A DNA stretch of 64,000 nt from Merdimonas sp963929015 (lineage in GTDB: Bacteria > Bacillota > Clostridia > Lachnospirales > Lachnospiraceae): positions 186,001 through 250,000 of the forward strand of contig NZ_CAWVHE010000003.1 in assembly GCF_963929015.1 (NCBI RefSeq), in the 5' to 3' direction. Position 1 is the first letter of the stretch. Every line of letters starts with the position of its first letter. Positions 48,858-58,104 of the stretch are shown here, piece by piece. The notes under the pieces are model-generated. The model made no database searches. It was not told where the DNA came from and saw only the letters and a list, made by a program, of their open reading frames with translations. A program made the translations under genes and the position numbers.

Positions 48858-50900
48858 ATGATGGAAGAAAGATATGGACTTGCTGTAGAAAGGATCCGGC
48901 AGATTTCAGAGGAAGAAAGTGTAAATGAGAGATTCCTTTCGTTTTTTCGGGAAACTGCAAAGTTTCTATTGATGATTGATGAGTTAAAGAAACAGATGGA
49001 GGACGGGACGTACCGGAAACTTGAACTGGAAGAACTGGAAGTCTGGAACCGGCGCCTTTATGAAGACATCCTTCCGGAGAATTATGGGAAAAGCTTTGGA
49101 AATCCGGATTATGCAGTGAACATGCTGGGAGAGGAGTTTGGCCCGCTGTTAAGCGCTCTGTATACAGAGCTTCGGGGCGCTATTCCCTATGTATTTGAGG
49201 GAAAGACAGAATATCTGGACATCCTGATGGAACTCTTCCTGGAGATCTACTGCCAGTTTGAAGAAGAGGATGGTCCGGAAGCTGCCGCCGTCCGGGATAC
49301 CATTTACTGGTATGCCAGCGATTACTGTGACGTATTTGTGGCAGACCGCATCCGGGATCAGATCGATCCGGAGCATTCTTTTGCCGCGGACCTGATTTGT
49401 AAAAGTGATCTTAAGGATCTTCGCTATCTGTACTGGTTCGGGGAATATATCAGTGAAAACGAAATGGAAACTGCAAAGTTTCTTCTGTCTCTGGATGAGG
49501 AAAAGATCCGGAAAATGGCCGATGTATATACGGAGGGCTACCGGATCGGATTTGTCAACACCGGAAAAGATCTGTCTAAGAAGGGAACGGTAGAGATCCG
49601 GTATGTGATTGGATTTGAGCGGGTGGTGAAGGCTGCCATCCAGAATTTTAAAGCCATGGGGCTGAAACCGGTGTTCTGCCGGTCCGGCGCAAGCGTGCTG
49701 ACCAGGCGCCAGCAGCTGAAGACCGGGTACTATGGCGGTATTCCCAATAAGCAGTTCGACTATGATCACAAAGATGACCAGGCTTTGTTTTTGGATAAGA
49801 AATTTGTGGAACGCAAGCTGGAAGTGATCCAGACTACCTACGAGCATGAAAAGGAGCTGGCGGCTCTGATGGCCGGCCCGGCAGTGATCGAGATGTTTGG
49901 AGAAAAACCGTTTTCCCCGGAGCATAAAGAGAACGCCCTGAAGCTGGACAAAAAACAGGAAGAGCTTTCCAGACAGTTCGACAGCCGGCAGGGACAGATC
50001 GTGAATCGTTATATCCGAGGGGATGAGAGAAGCTTTACCCTCATTGCCTATCCGGTGCCGGAGATCGGACCGGACTACGAAGAGATTTTTGAGGAAGTGA
50101 TCCGGATCAACACCCTGGATGCGAAGGTCTATGAAAAGGTGCAGCAGACGATGATCGATGCGCTGGATCAGGGAGAATATGTACACATCCTGGGCGGAAA
50201 CGGCAACCGGACTGATCTGAAGGTGCAGCTGTACCGGCTGCAGGATCCGCAGAAAGAGACGATTTTTGAAAATTGTGTGGCGGATGTCAATATTCCGGTG
50301 GGAGAAGTGTTTACCTCTCCTGTGCTGGAGGGAACCAATGGAACGCTTCATGTAAGCAAGGTCTATCTTCATGATCTGCAGTACCGGGATCTGGAGCTTA
50401 CCTTTGCCAACGGCATGATCGCGGATTACCGATGCGCGAATTTTTCCAGGGAGATGGAGAATAAAGCTTATATCCGGGATCATATTCTGCACCATTATGA
50501 GACGCTTCCTCTTGGAGAATTTGCGATCGGGACGAATACTACGGCTTATGTTGCGGCAAAGAAATACGGCATTGAGGACAAGATGCCGATCCTGATCGCG
50601 GAAAAGATGGGGCCTCATTTTGCGGTAGGAGATACCTGTTACAGCTGGAGTGAAGATGTTTCCGTCTATAATCCGAACGGAAAAGAAATTGTGGCCAGAG
50701 ATAATTCGGTGTCTATCCGGAGAAAGGAAGATGTTTCCAAAGCATATTTCCAGTGTCATACGGATATTACCATTCCCTATGAGGAGCTGAAAAGTATTAC
50801 GGTAGTAACAAAAGAAGGAGAAGAGATCCCGCTCCTGCGGGACGGAAGATTCGTTCTTCCGGGGACGGAGATCCTGAATGAACCGTTGAAAAACCTGTAG
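48858..50900 (+). CDS. M29-family aminopeptidase with N-terminal extension
   Basis: A 680-aa protein. The C-terminal ~430 residues match thermophilic-type metallo-aminopeptidases (M29: AmpS/PepS). NIPVGEVFTSPV (metal-ligand Glu), LGEFAIGTNTTAYVA (Glu), EKMGPHFAVGDTCY (His, Tyr) and CHTDITIPYEEL (His, Asp) supply the two-metal site. The N-terminal ~240 residues (helical, Glu-rich: IRDQIDPEHSFAADLI; YWFGEYISENEMETAKFLL) are absent from the usual ~410-aa enzymes and are unfamiliar. It removes N-terminal residues from peptides in the cytoplasm; no signal peptide. The start is ATG 48858 or 48861. A pur promoter overlaps its end. Confidence 0.85.
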   Translation: MMEERYGLAVERIRQISEEESVNERFLSFFRETAKFLLMIDELKKQMEDGTYRKLELEELEVWNRRLYEDILPENYGKSFGNPDYAVNMLGEEFGPLLSALYTELRGAIPYVFEGKTEYLDILMELFLEIYCQFEEEDGPEAAAVRDTIYWYASDYCDVFVADRIRDQIDPEHSFAADLICKSDLKDLRYLYWFGEYISENEMETAKFLLSLDEEKIRKMADVYTEGYRIGFVNTGKDLSKKGTVEIRYVIGFERVVKAAIQNFKAMGLKPVFCRSGASVLTRRQQLKTGYYGGIPNKQFDYDHKDDQALFLDKKFVERKLEVIQTTYEHEKELAALMAGPAVIEMFGEKPFSPEHKENALKLDKKQEELSRQFDSRQGQIVNRYIRGDERSFTLIAYPVPEIGPDYEEIFEEVIRINTLDAKVYEKVQQTMIDALDQGEYVHILGGNGNRTDLKVQLYRLQDPQKETIFENCVADVNIPVGEVFTSPVLEGTNGTLHVSKVYLHDLQYRDLELTFANGMIADYRCANFSREMENKAYIRDHILHHYETLPLGEFAIGTNTTAYVAAKKYGIEDKMPILIAEKMGPHFAVGDTCYSWSEDVSVYNPNGKEIVARDNSVSIRRKEDVSKAYFQCHTDITIPYEELKSITVVTKEGEEIPLLRDGRFVLPGTEILNEPLKNL

Positions 50901-50914
50901 AAATCATGTATGAT
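50886..50914 (+). promoter_or_regulatory. Promoter of the pur cluster
   Basis: TTGAAA (50886-50891), 17 bp, TATGAT (50909-50914), spanning the end of the M29 gene, 63 bp before the purE start. No purine riboswitch or PurR box was recognised in the leader. Confidence 0.6.
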
Positions 50915-50976
50915 GAACGGAGAACAAAAGTGGACGTTTCCTGTCTGCTTAAGTATACAAGGAAAGGATGAAAATA

Positions 50977-51489
50977 ATGGCAAAAGTAGGAATTGTAATG
51001 GGCAGCGACTCAGACCTTAAGGTGATGAGCAAAGCCGCATCCATGCTGGAAAAGCTGGGGATTGATTATGAGATGACGATTATTTCCGCACACAGAGAGC
51101 CGGATGTGTTCTTTGACTGGGCGAAGGCAGCAGAAGGAAAAGGGATCAAGGTGATCATTGCGGGAGCCGGTATGGCGGCTCACCTGCCGGGAATGTGCGC
51201 CGCACTGTTCCCGATGCCGGTCATTGGCGTTCCCATGTCTGGAAAAAATCTTGCAGGAGAAGACGCGCTGTTTTCCATCGTACAGATGCCGCCGGGAATC
51301 CCGGTAGCGACAGTGGCGATCGACGGAGGTATGAATGCGGCGATCCTGGCTGCAAAGATCCTGGCTGTTTCTGATGAAGAACTTCTGAACAAGCTGAAAG
51401 ATTATACCACAGAGATGAAAGAAACCGTGCAGGCAAAGGCTGCAAAGCTTGATGAGATCGGATATCAGGCGTATCTGGACCAGAAATAG
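50977..51489 (+). CDS. purE: N5-carboxyaminoimidazole ribonucleotide mutase (PurE)
   Basis: A 170-aa enzyme. The signature N-terminus VGIVMGSDSDLKVMSKA and SAHREPDVFFDWAKAA carry the catalytic Ser/His loop. AGMAAHLPGMCAALFPMPVIGVP follows. It makes CAIR, class I if paired with a PurK elsewhere (purK is not in the window), otherwise class II. The start is ATG 50977, 8 nt after AAAGGA; the ATG at 50968 overlaps the ribosome binding site. First gene of purE-M-N-D. Confidence 0.96.
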   Translation: MAKVGIVMGSDSDLKVMSKAASMLEKLGIDYEMTIISAHREPDVFFDWAKAAEGKGIKVIIAGAGMAAHLPGMCAALFPMPVIGVPMSGKNLAGEDALFSIVQMPPGIPVATVAIDGGMNAAILAAKILAVSDEELLNKLKDYTTEMKETVQAKAAKLDEIGYQAYLDQK

Positions 51490-51549
51490 ACATTTGGACA
51501 GAGTCAAACAGATTTTGGAAAAAATAGAAAAAAGATAAGGAGACTGGTT

Positions 51550-52575
51550 ATGGATTATAAGAAGGCAGGCGTGGATATTGAGGCTGGATATCGTTCTGTG
51601 GAACTGATGAAGGAGCATGTGAAAAAGACCATGCGTCCGGAAGTACTGGGCGGCCTGGGCGGTTTTTCGGGAGCATTTTCTTTAAGTAAGATCAAGGAAA
51701 TGGAGGAGCCGGTCCTGTTGTCCGGAACAGACGGATGTGGGACAAAGGTGAAGCTTGCAATGGTTCTCGATAAACACGATACCATTGGTATCGACGCAGT
51801 GGCAATGTGTGTCAATGATATTGCCTGCGCGGGCGGCGAACCGCTGTTTTTCCTGGACTATATTGCATGCGGGAAGAATTATCCGGAAAAGATCGCAGAT
51901 ATTGTCAAAGGCGTAGCGGAAGGATGTCTCCAGTCTGAAGCGGCGCTGATCGGCGGCGAGACAGCGGAACATCCTGGGCTTATGGCAGAAGATGAATACG
52001 ATCTGGCAGGATTTGCCGTTGGCGTATGCGACCGGAAAGACATGATCACAGGGGAAAACCTGGCATGCGGGGACGTGCTGATCGGCATGGCGTCCACAGG
52101 CGTTCACAGCAATGGATTTTCTCTGGTCCGCAAGGTATTTGATATGACAAAAGAGTCTCTGGAGACGTATTATGACGACCTGGGAACCACTCTTGGCGAG
52201 GCGCTTCTTGCTCCAACCAGGATCTATGTAAAGGCATTGAAAAATGTAAAGAATGCAGGCGTGACTGTCAAGGCCTGCAGCCATATTACCGGAGGCGGGT
52301 TCTACGAGAACATTCCAAGAATGTTAAAGGGCGGCGTAAAAGCAGTGATCGAAAAAGACAGCTATCCGATCCCGCCGATCTTTGCGAAGATTGCAAAAGA
52401 AGGAAATGTAGAAGAGCAGATGATGTACAATACATATAATATGGGTCTTGGCATGGTGATCGCCGTGAACCCTGAAGATGTGGATAAGGCAATGGAAGCC
52501 ATCCGCGCCGCAGGGGATCAGCCCTATGTAGTCGGCCACATTGAAGCCGGAGAAAAGGGAGTCGAATTATGTTAA
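51550..52575 (+). CDS. purM: Phosphoribosylformylglycinamidine cyclo-ligase (PurM)
   Basis: A 341-aa AIR synthetase, giving AIR, the substrate used by PurE. YKKAGVDIEAGYRSVELMK is the conserved start, LLSGTDGCGTKVKLA the catalytic/ATP loop, GGETAEHPGL the metal/phosphate loop, and CSHITGGGFYENIPRML the C-terminal signature. The ribosome binding site is AAGGAG. It overlaps purN by 7 bp. Confidence 0.98.
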   Translation: MDYKKAGVDIEAGYRSVELMKEHVKKTMRPEVLGGLGGFSGAFSLSKIKEMEEPVLLSGTDGCGTKVKLAMVLDKHDTIGIDAVAMCVNDIACAGGEPLFFLDYIACGKNYPEKIADIVKGVAEGCLQSEAALIGGETAEHPGLMAEDEYDLAGFAVGVCDRKDMITGENLACGDVLIGMASTGVHSNGFSLVRKVFDMTKESLETYYDDLGTTLGEALLAPTRIYVKALKNVKNAGVTVKACSHITGGGFYENIPRMLKGGVKAVIEKDSYPIPPIFAKIAKEGNVEEQMMYNTYNMGLGMVIAVNPEDVDKAMEAIRAAGDQPYVVGHIEAGEKGVELC

Positions 52576-53201
52576 ATGTAGTTGTCATGGTATCCGGCGG
52601 AGGGACCAATCTGCAGGCGATTCTTGACGCGGTGGAAGACGGCGGGATCCGGAATACGAAAATCTGTGCCGTGATCAGCAATAACGCAGGCGCGTATGCG
52701 CTGGAGAGGGCAAAAAACCACGGGATCCCCGGAATCGTTATCTCTCCCAAACAGTTTGCTTCCAGAGAAGCGTTTAACGAGGCGTTTCTGGAGGAAGTGG
52801 AGAAGCTTCAGCCGGATCTTATCGTGCTGGCCGGATTCCTGGTAGTGATCCCGCCGGCTGTGATCCGCAGGTATCCCAACCGAATCATCAATATCCATCC
52901 GTCCCTGATCCCTTCTTTTTGCGGGACCGGGTATTATGGACTGAAAGTCCATGAAGCGGAACTGGAGCGGGGCGTCAAAGTAGCAGGCGCTACGGTGCAT
53001 TTTGTGGATGAGGGAACGGATACCGGACCGATCATCCTGCAAAAGGCAGTGGAAGTAAAGAAGGGCGATACACCGGAGATCTTGCAGCGCCGTGTCATGG
53101 AAGAAGCGGAGTGGAAGATCCTTCCCCGGGCGATCCAGCTGATCGCAGACGGGAAAGTCAGGGTGACCGGTAAGATTGCAGAGGTCATAGAGGAGGATTA
53201 A
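52569..53201 (+). CDS. purN: Phosphoribosylglycinamide formyltransferase (PurN)
   Basis: A 210-aa GART, transferring formyl from 10-formyl-THF to GAR. VVMVSGGGTNLQAILDA is the GAR-binding loop, and the catalytic Asn/His/Asp set appears in IINIHPSLIPSF and VHFVDEGTDTGPII. The start ATG lies within the end of purM, with AAAAGGGAG upstream. It ends 4 bp before purD. Normal length. Confidence 0.97.
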   Translation: MLNVVVMVSGGGTNLQAILDAVEDGGIRNTKICAVISNNAGAYALERAKNHGIPGIVISPKQFASREAFNEAFLEEVEKLQPDLIVLAGFLVVIPPAVIRRYPNRIINIHPSLIPSFCGTGYYGLKVHEAELERGVKVAGATVHFVDEGTDTGPIILQKAVEVKKGDTPEILQRRVMEEAEWKILPRAIQLIADGKVRVTGKIAEVIEED

Positions 53202-53205
53202 GAAA

Positions 53206-54477
53206 ATGAAAGTGTTGATCGTGGGAAGCGGCGGAAGAGAGCATGCGATCGCTTACAGCGCGGCAAAGAGCGATAAAGTGGACAAGATCTACTGCCTGCC
53301 TGGAAATGCGGGGATTGCGGAGTACGCTCAGTGTGAGCCCATCGGCGCCATGGAATTTGAAAAGATCGTGGCATTTGCAAAGGAAAAAGAAGTGGATCTT
53401 GTGATCGTAGGAATGGACGACCCGCTGGTGGGCGGTCTGGTGGACTGTCTGGAAGAAGCGGGGATCCGTACCTTCGGCCCCAATAAGGCGGCGGCGATCC
53501 TGGAGGGATCCAAGGCATTTTCCAAAGATCTGATGAAGAAGTATCACATCCCGACAGCGGCTTATGAGAATTTCACAGATCCGGAAAAAGCGCTTGCCTA
53601 TCTGGAAACAGCAAAGATGCCTATCGTATTGAAGGCGGACGGCCTTGCCCTTGGAAAAGGCGTGCTGATCTGCAACACTCTGGAAGAGGCAAAAGAAGGC
53701 GTAAAGACGATCATGGAAGATAAGAAGTTCGGAAACGCCGGAAATGAGATGGTCATTGAAGAGTTTATGACCGGCCGCGAAGTTTCTGTTCTTTCCTTTG
53801 TAGATGGAAAGACCATCAAGACCATGACCTCCGCGCAAGACCATAAGCGGGCCGGCGACGGAGATACCGGACTGAATACCGGCGGTATGGGAACCTTTTC
53901 CCCCAGCCCCTTCTATACAAAAGAGGTGGATGAATTCTGCCAGAAACATATTTATCAGGCGACGGTAGACGCCATGCGTGCAGAGGGAAGACCTTTTAAG
54001 GGTATCATTTTCTTTGGCCTGATGCTGACAGAAGACGGACCCAAGGTCCTGGAATACAACGCAAGATTTGGGGATCCGGAAGCACAGGTGGTACTGCCCC
54101 GGATGAAAAATGATCTTATCGAAGTGGCGGAAGCCTGCATTGACGGTACGCTGGATCAGGTGGATCTGCAGTTTGAGGACAATGCTGCGGTCTGCGTGGT
54201 GCTGGCAAGCGAGGGGTATCCGGTATCCTATCAAAAGGGGCTGCCAATCACCGGCCTGGAGAAATTCAAGGATGCAGACGGTTACTACTGCTTCCATGCA
54301 GGAACCAAATTCGACGGAAATCAGATCGTGACCAGCGGAGGACGTGTCCTTGGCATTACAGCAAAGGGAAAAGATCTGAAAGAGGCGAGAGCCAACGCCT
54401 ATGCTGCTACAGAGTGGGTACAGTTTGATAACAAATATATGCGTCACGATATCGGAAAGGCGATTGACGAGGCATAA
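53206..54477 (+). CDS. purD: Phosphoribosylamine-glycine ligase (PurD)
   Basis: A 423-aa ATP-grasp enzyme making GAR. The N-domain is VLIVGSGGREHAIAYSAAKS. ATP-grasp elements are VLKADGLALGKGVLIC, EEFMTGREVSVLSFVDG and LEYNARFGDPEAQVVLPRM, followed by the C-terminal domain with CVVLASEGYPVSY. Last gene of the cluster. Downstream is a long-loop terminator-like hairpin. purH, purF, purL and purK are not in the window. Confidence 0.98.
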   Translation: MKVLIVGSGGREHAIAYSAAKSDKVDKIYCLPGNAGIAEYAQCEPIGAMEFEKIVAFAKEKEVDLVIVGMDDPLVGGLVDCLEEAGIRTFGPNKAAAILEGSKAFSKDLMKKYHIPTAAYENFTDPEKALAYLETAKMPIVLKADGLALGKGVLICNTLEEAKEGVKTIMEDKKFGNAGNEMVIEEFMTGREVSVLSFVDGKTIKTMTSAQDHKRAGDGDTGLNTGGMGTFSPSPFYTKEVDEFCQKHIYQATVDAMRAEGRPFKGIIFFGLMLTEDGPKVLEYNARFGDPEAQVVLPRMKNDLIEVAEACIDGTLDQVDLQFEDNAAVCVVLASEGYPVSYQKGLPITGLEKFKDADGYYCFHAGTKFDGNQIVTSGGRVLGITAKGKDLKEARANAYAATEWVQFDNKYMRHDIGKAIDEA

Positions 54478-54504
54478 ATATAAATACATTTAAATATGAA
54501 TAGA

Positions 54505-54561
54505 AACTGCCAGGAATCTATGCTATGATATATGAAAGCATTACATTTCTGGCAGTTTTTC
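54505..54561 (+). terminator. Putative pur terminator with long loop
   Basis: AACTGCCAG (54505-54513) pairs with CTGGCAGTT (54549-54557), followed by TTT-C-TTT. The 35-nt loop is large, so efficiency is uncertain. The rest of the gap to 54710 shows a possible TTTACA-N16-TAAAAT promoter for the next gene and nothing else. Confidence 0.55.
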
Positions 54562-54710
54562 TTTAGCGGCAATTGCCGTGTCTGATTTTCTAAAAAGATC
54601 TAAAAGAAATCTTAATGCTTTGATTCCAATTTACAGGGCAGAGAGGTTTCGTAAAATCTTTTGGGAAGTTTGGGAAGCCTCCCGCAGGATTCTATGAAAA
54701 GGAGGCAGTT

Positions 54711-55601
54711 ATGAGCAAGCAGAATCCGGTTCCGAACAGAACCTACAAATCCACGATCTTCATCAGGCTGATGGAGGATAAGAGAAAGCTGCTGGAGGTG
54801 TATAATGCAGTCAGTGGAAACCATTATACAGATCCAGACCTTCTTACGATTAATACACTGGAGAATGCTATTTATATGTCAGTGAAAAACGATGTTTCGT
54901 TTTTGATTGATTCCAGATTATATCTGTATGAGCATCAGTCTACGTACAGCCCGAATCTCCCATTGAGGCTGCTTTTGTATCTGGGAGATCTGTATGCAGG
55001 GATGACAGAGAATGAAAACCTATATGGCAGAAAGCTGGTGAAGATTCCACCGCCACAGTTTTTAATTCTCTATAATGGAGAGGAAGAGTTGCCAGACAGG
55101 AAAATTCTTCGTTTGTCAGACATGTATGCGGCAGAGGAAGCAGAGCATAAGCTGGAACTGGAGGCAGTGATGCTGAATATAAATGCAGGCCATAGTCCGG
55201 AACTTTTAAGTGTATGTAGTATTTTATGGGAATATGCGGAGTATACAGCCAGGGTACGGAAGTATGCGAAGAAACAATCGATTGAGGATGCGGTAGAGAG
55301 GACGATTGAGGAATGTATCGAAGAGGGAATTCTGGAAGAATTTTTGCGGAAAAACCGCGCGGAGGCCAAGAATATGAGTATCTATGAGTATAATCAGGAG
55401 AAGCACCTGCGGCAGGAGAGGGAGGCGTCCTGGGAGGAAGGCCGAGAAACTGGAATACAGGAAGGCCGGAAAGCAGAGCAACGCAAAACTGCCTTTAACT
55501 TGTCGGAAATGGGAATGGATGTAGAAAAGATCGCCCAAGCGGTGGAGGCAAGTGTAGAGGATGTGCAGTCATGGCTTAGAGGAGAGTGTGTAGAAAATTA
55601 G
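54711..55601 (+). CDS. Rpn-family PD-(D/E)XK nuclease / putative transposase
   Basis: A 296-aa protein of the recombination-promoting nuclease family. The N-terminal YKSTIFIRLMEDKRKLLEVYNAV is typical. The PD-(D/E)XK core is around SFLIDSRLYLYEHQSTYSPNLPLRLLLYLGDLY (Asp, then E-x-Q). The C-terminus is a variable charged part (QEREASWEEGRETGIQEGRKAEQ) followed by an HTH-like end, MGMDVEKIAQAVEASVEDVQSWL. Rpn proteins cleave DNA and raise recombination. They are multicopy and mobile-like in Lachnospiraceae, although no terminal repeats are visible here. The ribosome binding site is AAAAGGAGG. Confidence 0.85.
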   Translation: MSKQNPVPNRTYKSTIFIRLMEDKRKLLEVYNAVSGNHYTDPDLLTINTLENAIYMSVKNDVSFLIDSRLYLYEHQSTYSPNLPLRLLLYLGDLYAGMTENENLYGRKLVKIPPPQFLILYNGEEELPDRKILRLSDMYAAEEAEHKLELEAVMLNINAGHSPELLSVCSILWEYAEYTARVRKYAKKQSIEDAVERTIEECIEEGILEEFLRKNRAEAKNMSIYEYNQEKHLRQEREASWEEGRETGIQEGRKAEQRKTAFNLSEMGMDVEKIAQAVEASVEDVQSWLRGECVEN

Positions 55602-55623
55602 AATTTTCATAGAAATAGAGGAA

Positions 55624-55669
55624 GAGGGTGTCGCTCAATCATCTGGCTTGACGATTGAGCGGCACCCTC
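55624..55669. terminator. Long hairpin between convergent rpn and aga genes
   Basis: GAGGGTGTCGCTCAATC (55624-55640) pairs with GATTGAGCGGCACCCTC (55653-55669): 17 bp with one G-T wobble and a 12-nt loop. T-runs are weak on both sides, but its position between two convergent stops suggests a bidirectional terminator. Confidence 0.6.
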
Positions 55670-55701
55670 GCTCTGTTTATGGGAAAATAGGATCTGGCTT
55701 A

Positions 55702-57924
55702 TTACTCTGTTTCCAAAAGATACAATCTGGAATCAAAGTCGCAGCTTATTTCCATGCCGGGAACTGGTTCCCCTGCGGAAGAGTCGGAAGTCACAAGTCC
55801 TGCGTTCATCAGCTCATCTCCGTAGTAGAGTTGTCCGTCCGCGGAATTTTTATAACACAGATCCGGATTCAGACCCGTGAGTGACAGCCTGGTGAACCGG
55901 TCGTTGACGGTATTGAGGATCCGGTACCATCCCACAAGAGCCTGGCGCCGGTCCGGACTTACCACCATCCAGGCGGTCTCGTTATTCTCAAACGGGCTTA
56001 GCAGCCGGTAGAAGTCGCCGAACTGGATCAACTCCCGGTGATCCTTCATGAAACGGATCTGTTTCTTAACTTCTTCCTGTTCTTCGGGGGTCAGCCGGTT
56101 TAAGTCCAGCTCATACCCAAAGGTCCCAAAATACGCTACATTTGCCCGGGTGTGAAGCGGCGTATTCCGGTTCAGCTGATGGTTGGGGCACATGGATACG
56201 TGGCTGCCCATGCTGACAACCGGATAGCCGTAGGAAGAACCGTACTGGATCTTCAGGCGTTCTATCGCATCGGTATCGTCGCTGGTCCATGCCTGGGGCG
56301 CGTAATAGAGCATACCCGGGTCAAACCTTGCCCCGCCGCTTGCGCAGGACTCAAAGAGAACCTCAGGAAATGCACTGGTCAGGCGTTCATAAAGGTCATA
56401 AACACCCAGAATATAGCGGTGGAACACTTCTCCCTGCTGATCTGCCGGGAGAGCAGCGCTCCAGCATTCGCTGATGCTGCGGTTCATATCCCATTTGACA
56501 TAAGAGACTTTTGCATGGGACAGGATCTTTGCCATCATTTCGTAAATGCAGTCTACCACCTCCGGGCGGGAGAAATCCAGGACATACTGGAAGCGGCCGT
56601 GGGAGACGGCGCGGTCCGGCGTCTGCAAGATCCAGTCCGGGTGGGCGCGGTACAGATCGGAATCCTTATTCACCATCTCTGGTTCAAACCAGAGCCCGAA
56701 TTTCAGGCCAAGGGCTGTGACTTTTTCGGCGATTCCGGTGATGCCTTCCGGTAAAAGAGAAGGCGCGGCCACCCAGTCGCCAAGACCTGCGCGGTCGTTT
56801 CGTCTGGCGCCGAACCACCCGTCGTCCAGGACAAATAATTCCACGCCGCATTCTTTTGCTTTCGCGGCAATCTCTACCAGCCGGTCTTCCGTAAAATCAA
56901 AATAAGTGGCTTCCCAGTTATTGAGAAGGATGGGACGGGTTCTGTCCCGCCAGTAGCCTCTGGCCAGCCGGCTCCTGTACAGCCGGTGAAGTGTCTGGCT
57001 TAAGTCATTGAGCCCGTTTCCGGTATAGACCATGACAGCCTCCGGCGTCTGAAAGCTGGCGCCGGGGGTTAATTTCCAGTCAAACCAGTCCGGGTGGATG
57101 CCAAGGAGCATCCGGGTGGTTCCGTGGGTGTCTACTTCTGCCTGCGCAAGGAAATTACCGCTGTAAACCAGAGAAAAGCCGACGGCTTCGCCCTGAAATT
57201 CATCAGTGTTCGGGCGTTTCAGTATAACAAAAGGATTGTGTTCGTGGGAAGAATGTCCGCGCAGGCTTCCGACGGACTGGATCCCCATCTCCAGACGGCG
57301 GACTTTTGCGTGCCGTTCTTTCGCCCAGGCGCCGGAAAACTGGATCATATCATAGCGGTCATCCGGCAGATCCATGCAAAGACTCATGGCTCTGGTCAGA
57401 TGAACCGTTTCGTTTCCTTCGTGAAAGAAACAGGCGCTCCTTGTGATGACTGCCTCCTTTGCAAAGATGGTATAGAGCAGATGGAGGCGCACGCCGGTTA
57501 GCGGATCCTTCAGGATCAGCGTCAGTGTTTCGGCTTCTTCCGGAGCTTCGGTATAGGTGGCGGGAAGCCCTGCAAGGCGCGGCTTTCCAGGGTGGATCTG
57601 GTATCCTTCATACTGGAAATCGCAGATCCGGCTTCCGTTTTCCTGCAGGATCTCCACAGCAGGCTGCCGGTAGTCACTGGAACCATAAACGCCGTATTCC
57701 TGTCTTGTGTGTTCCAGAGAAAAACTCCGGTCATTTTCGAACAGATAGGATGTCATGGGACGGGGGGCCGTCTCCAGAAGATAAGAGTAGTCTTCTTTCT
57801 GGTGGATACGCTTCCCAAAGTACAGCTGGCCCATATGGCGGTTTGGCAGAACCGTCATAATGTAGCTGATCTTATCGTTAAATAGATGAAATGTCCGGGT
57901 GGATTTGTAAAAGGCAATACTCAT
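55702..57924 (-). CDS. Alpha-galactosidase, GH36
   Basis: A 740-aa cytoplasmic glycoside hydrolase releasing alpha-1,6-galactose from raffinose-type sugars or melibiose. The layout is an N-terminal beta-supersandwich, a (beta/alpha)8 barrel and a C-terminal sheet. The nucleophile Asp is in SYVKWDMNRSISE and the acid/base Asp in QAWTSDDTDAIERLKIQYG. Substrate-binding LFVLDDGWFGARRND and CASGGARFDPGML are also present. There is no signal peptide. The ribosome binding site is AGGAGGAATAAATTT on the minus strand. An RpiR-type regulator lies just upstream on the same strand, but a terminator separates the two. No sugar transporter is adjacent. Confidence 0.96.
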   Translation of the reverse strand: MSIAFYKSTRTFHLFNDKISYIMTVLPNRHMGQLYFGKRIHQKEDYSYLLETAPRPMTSYLFENDRSFSLEHTRQEYGVYGSSDYRQPAVEILQENGSRICDFQYEGYQIHPGKPRLAGLPATYTEAPEEAETLTLILKDPLTGVRLHLLYTIFAKEAVITRSACFFHEGNETVHLTRAMSLCMDLPDDRYDMIQFSGAWAKERHAKVRRLEMGIQSVGSLRGHSSHEHNPFVILKRPNTDEFQGEAVGFSLVYSGNFLAQAEVDTHGTTRMLLGIHPDWFDWKLTPGASFQTPEAVMVYTGNGLNDLSQTLHRLYRSRLARGYWRDRTRPILLNNWEATYFDFTEDRLVEIAAKAKECGVELFVLDDGWFGARRNDRAGLGDWVAAPSLLPEGITGIAEKVTALGLKFGLWFEPEMVNKDSDLYRAHPDWILQTPDRAVSHGRFQYVLDFSRPEVVDCIYEMMAKILSHAKVSYVKWDMNRSISECWSAALPADQQGEVFHRYILGVYDLYERLTSAFPEVLFESCASGGARFDPGMLYYAPQAWTSDDTDAIERLKIQYGSSYGYPVVSMGSHVSMCPNHQLNRNTPLHTRANVAYFGTFGYELDLNRLTPEEQEEVKKQIRFMKDHRELIQFGDFYRLLSPFENNETAWMVVSPDRRQALVGWYRILNTVNDRFTRLSLTGLNPDLCYKNSADGQLYYGDELMNAGLVTSDSSAGEPVPGMEISCDFDSRLYLLETE

Positions 57925-58041
57925 AAATTTATTCCTCCTGTAGAAAACTGCCGGATTTTTTCGGATCCGGGAATGTATTTTTTTCGTACTATTTCTTATT
58001 ATAGGAGGAAATCTGTAAAATATGACAGGTGGACATGTTAG

Positions 58042-58082
58042 AAAAAACCGTCAAAATGTTAAAAACATTTTGGCGGTTTTTG
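58042..58082 (-). terminator. Terminator of the rpiR gene
   Basis: AAAACCGTCAAAATGTT pairs with AACATTTTGGCGGTTTT (one mismatch, 3-nt loop), giving a U-run on the minus strand 23 bp after the rpiR stop. Confidence 0.8.
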
Positions 58083-58104
58083 TGACGCATATAAAAGCAA
58101 AAAA

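Noticed and set aside
49149..50759. Minus-strand 536-codon open frame opposite the M29 peptidase
   Set aside because: It is a shadow of the peptidase gene. The plus frame has all M29 motifs and a normal operon position.
50901..50976. Purine riboswitch in the pur leader
   Set aside because: The leader is under 80 nt and shows neither the conserved riboswitch core nor a terminator hairpin.
54711..55601. Complete insertion sequence around the Rpn gene
   Set aside because: The family is sometimes called transposase, but no terminal inverted repeats or target duplications are visible on either side.
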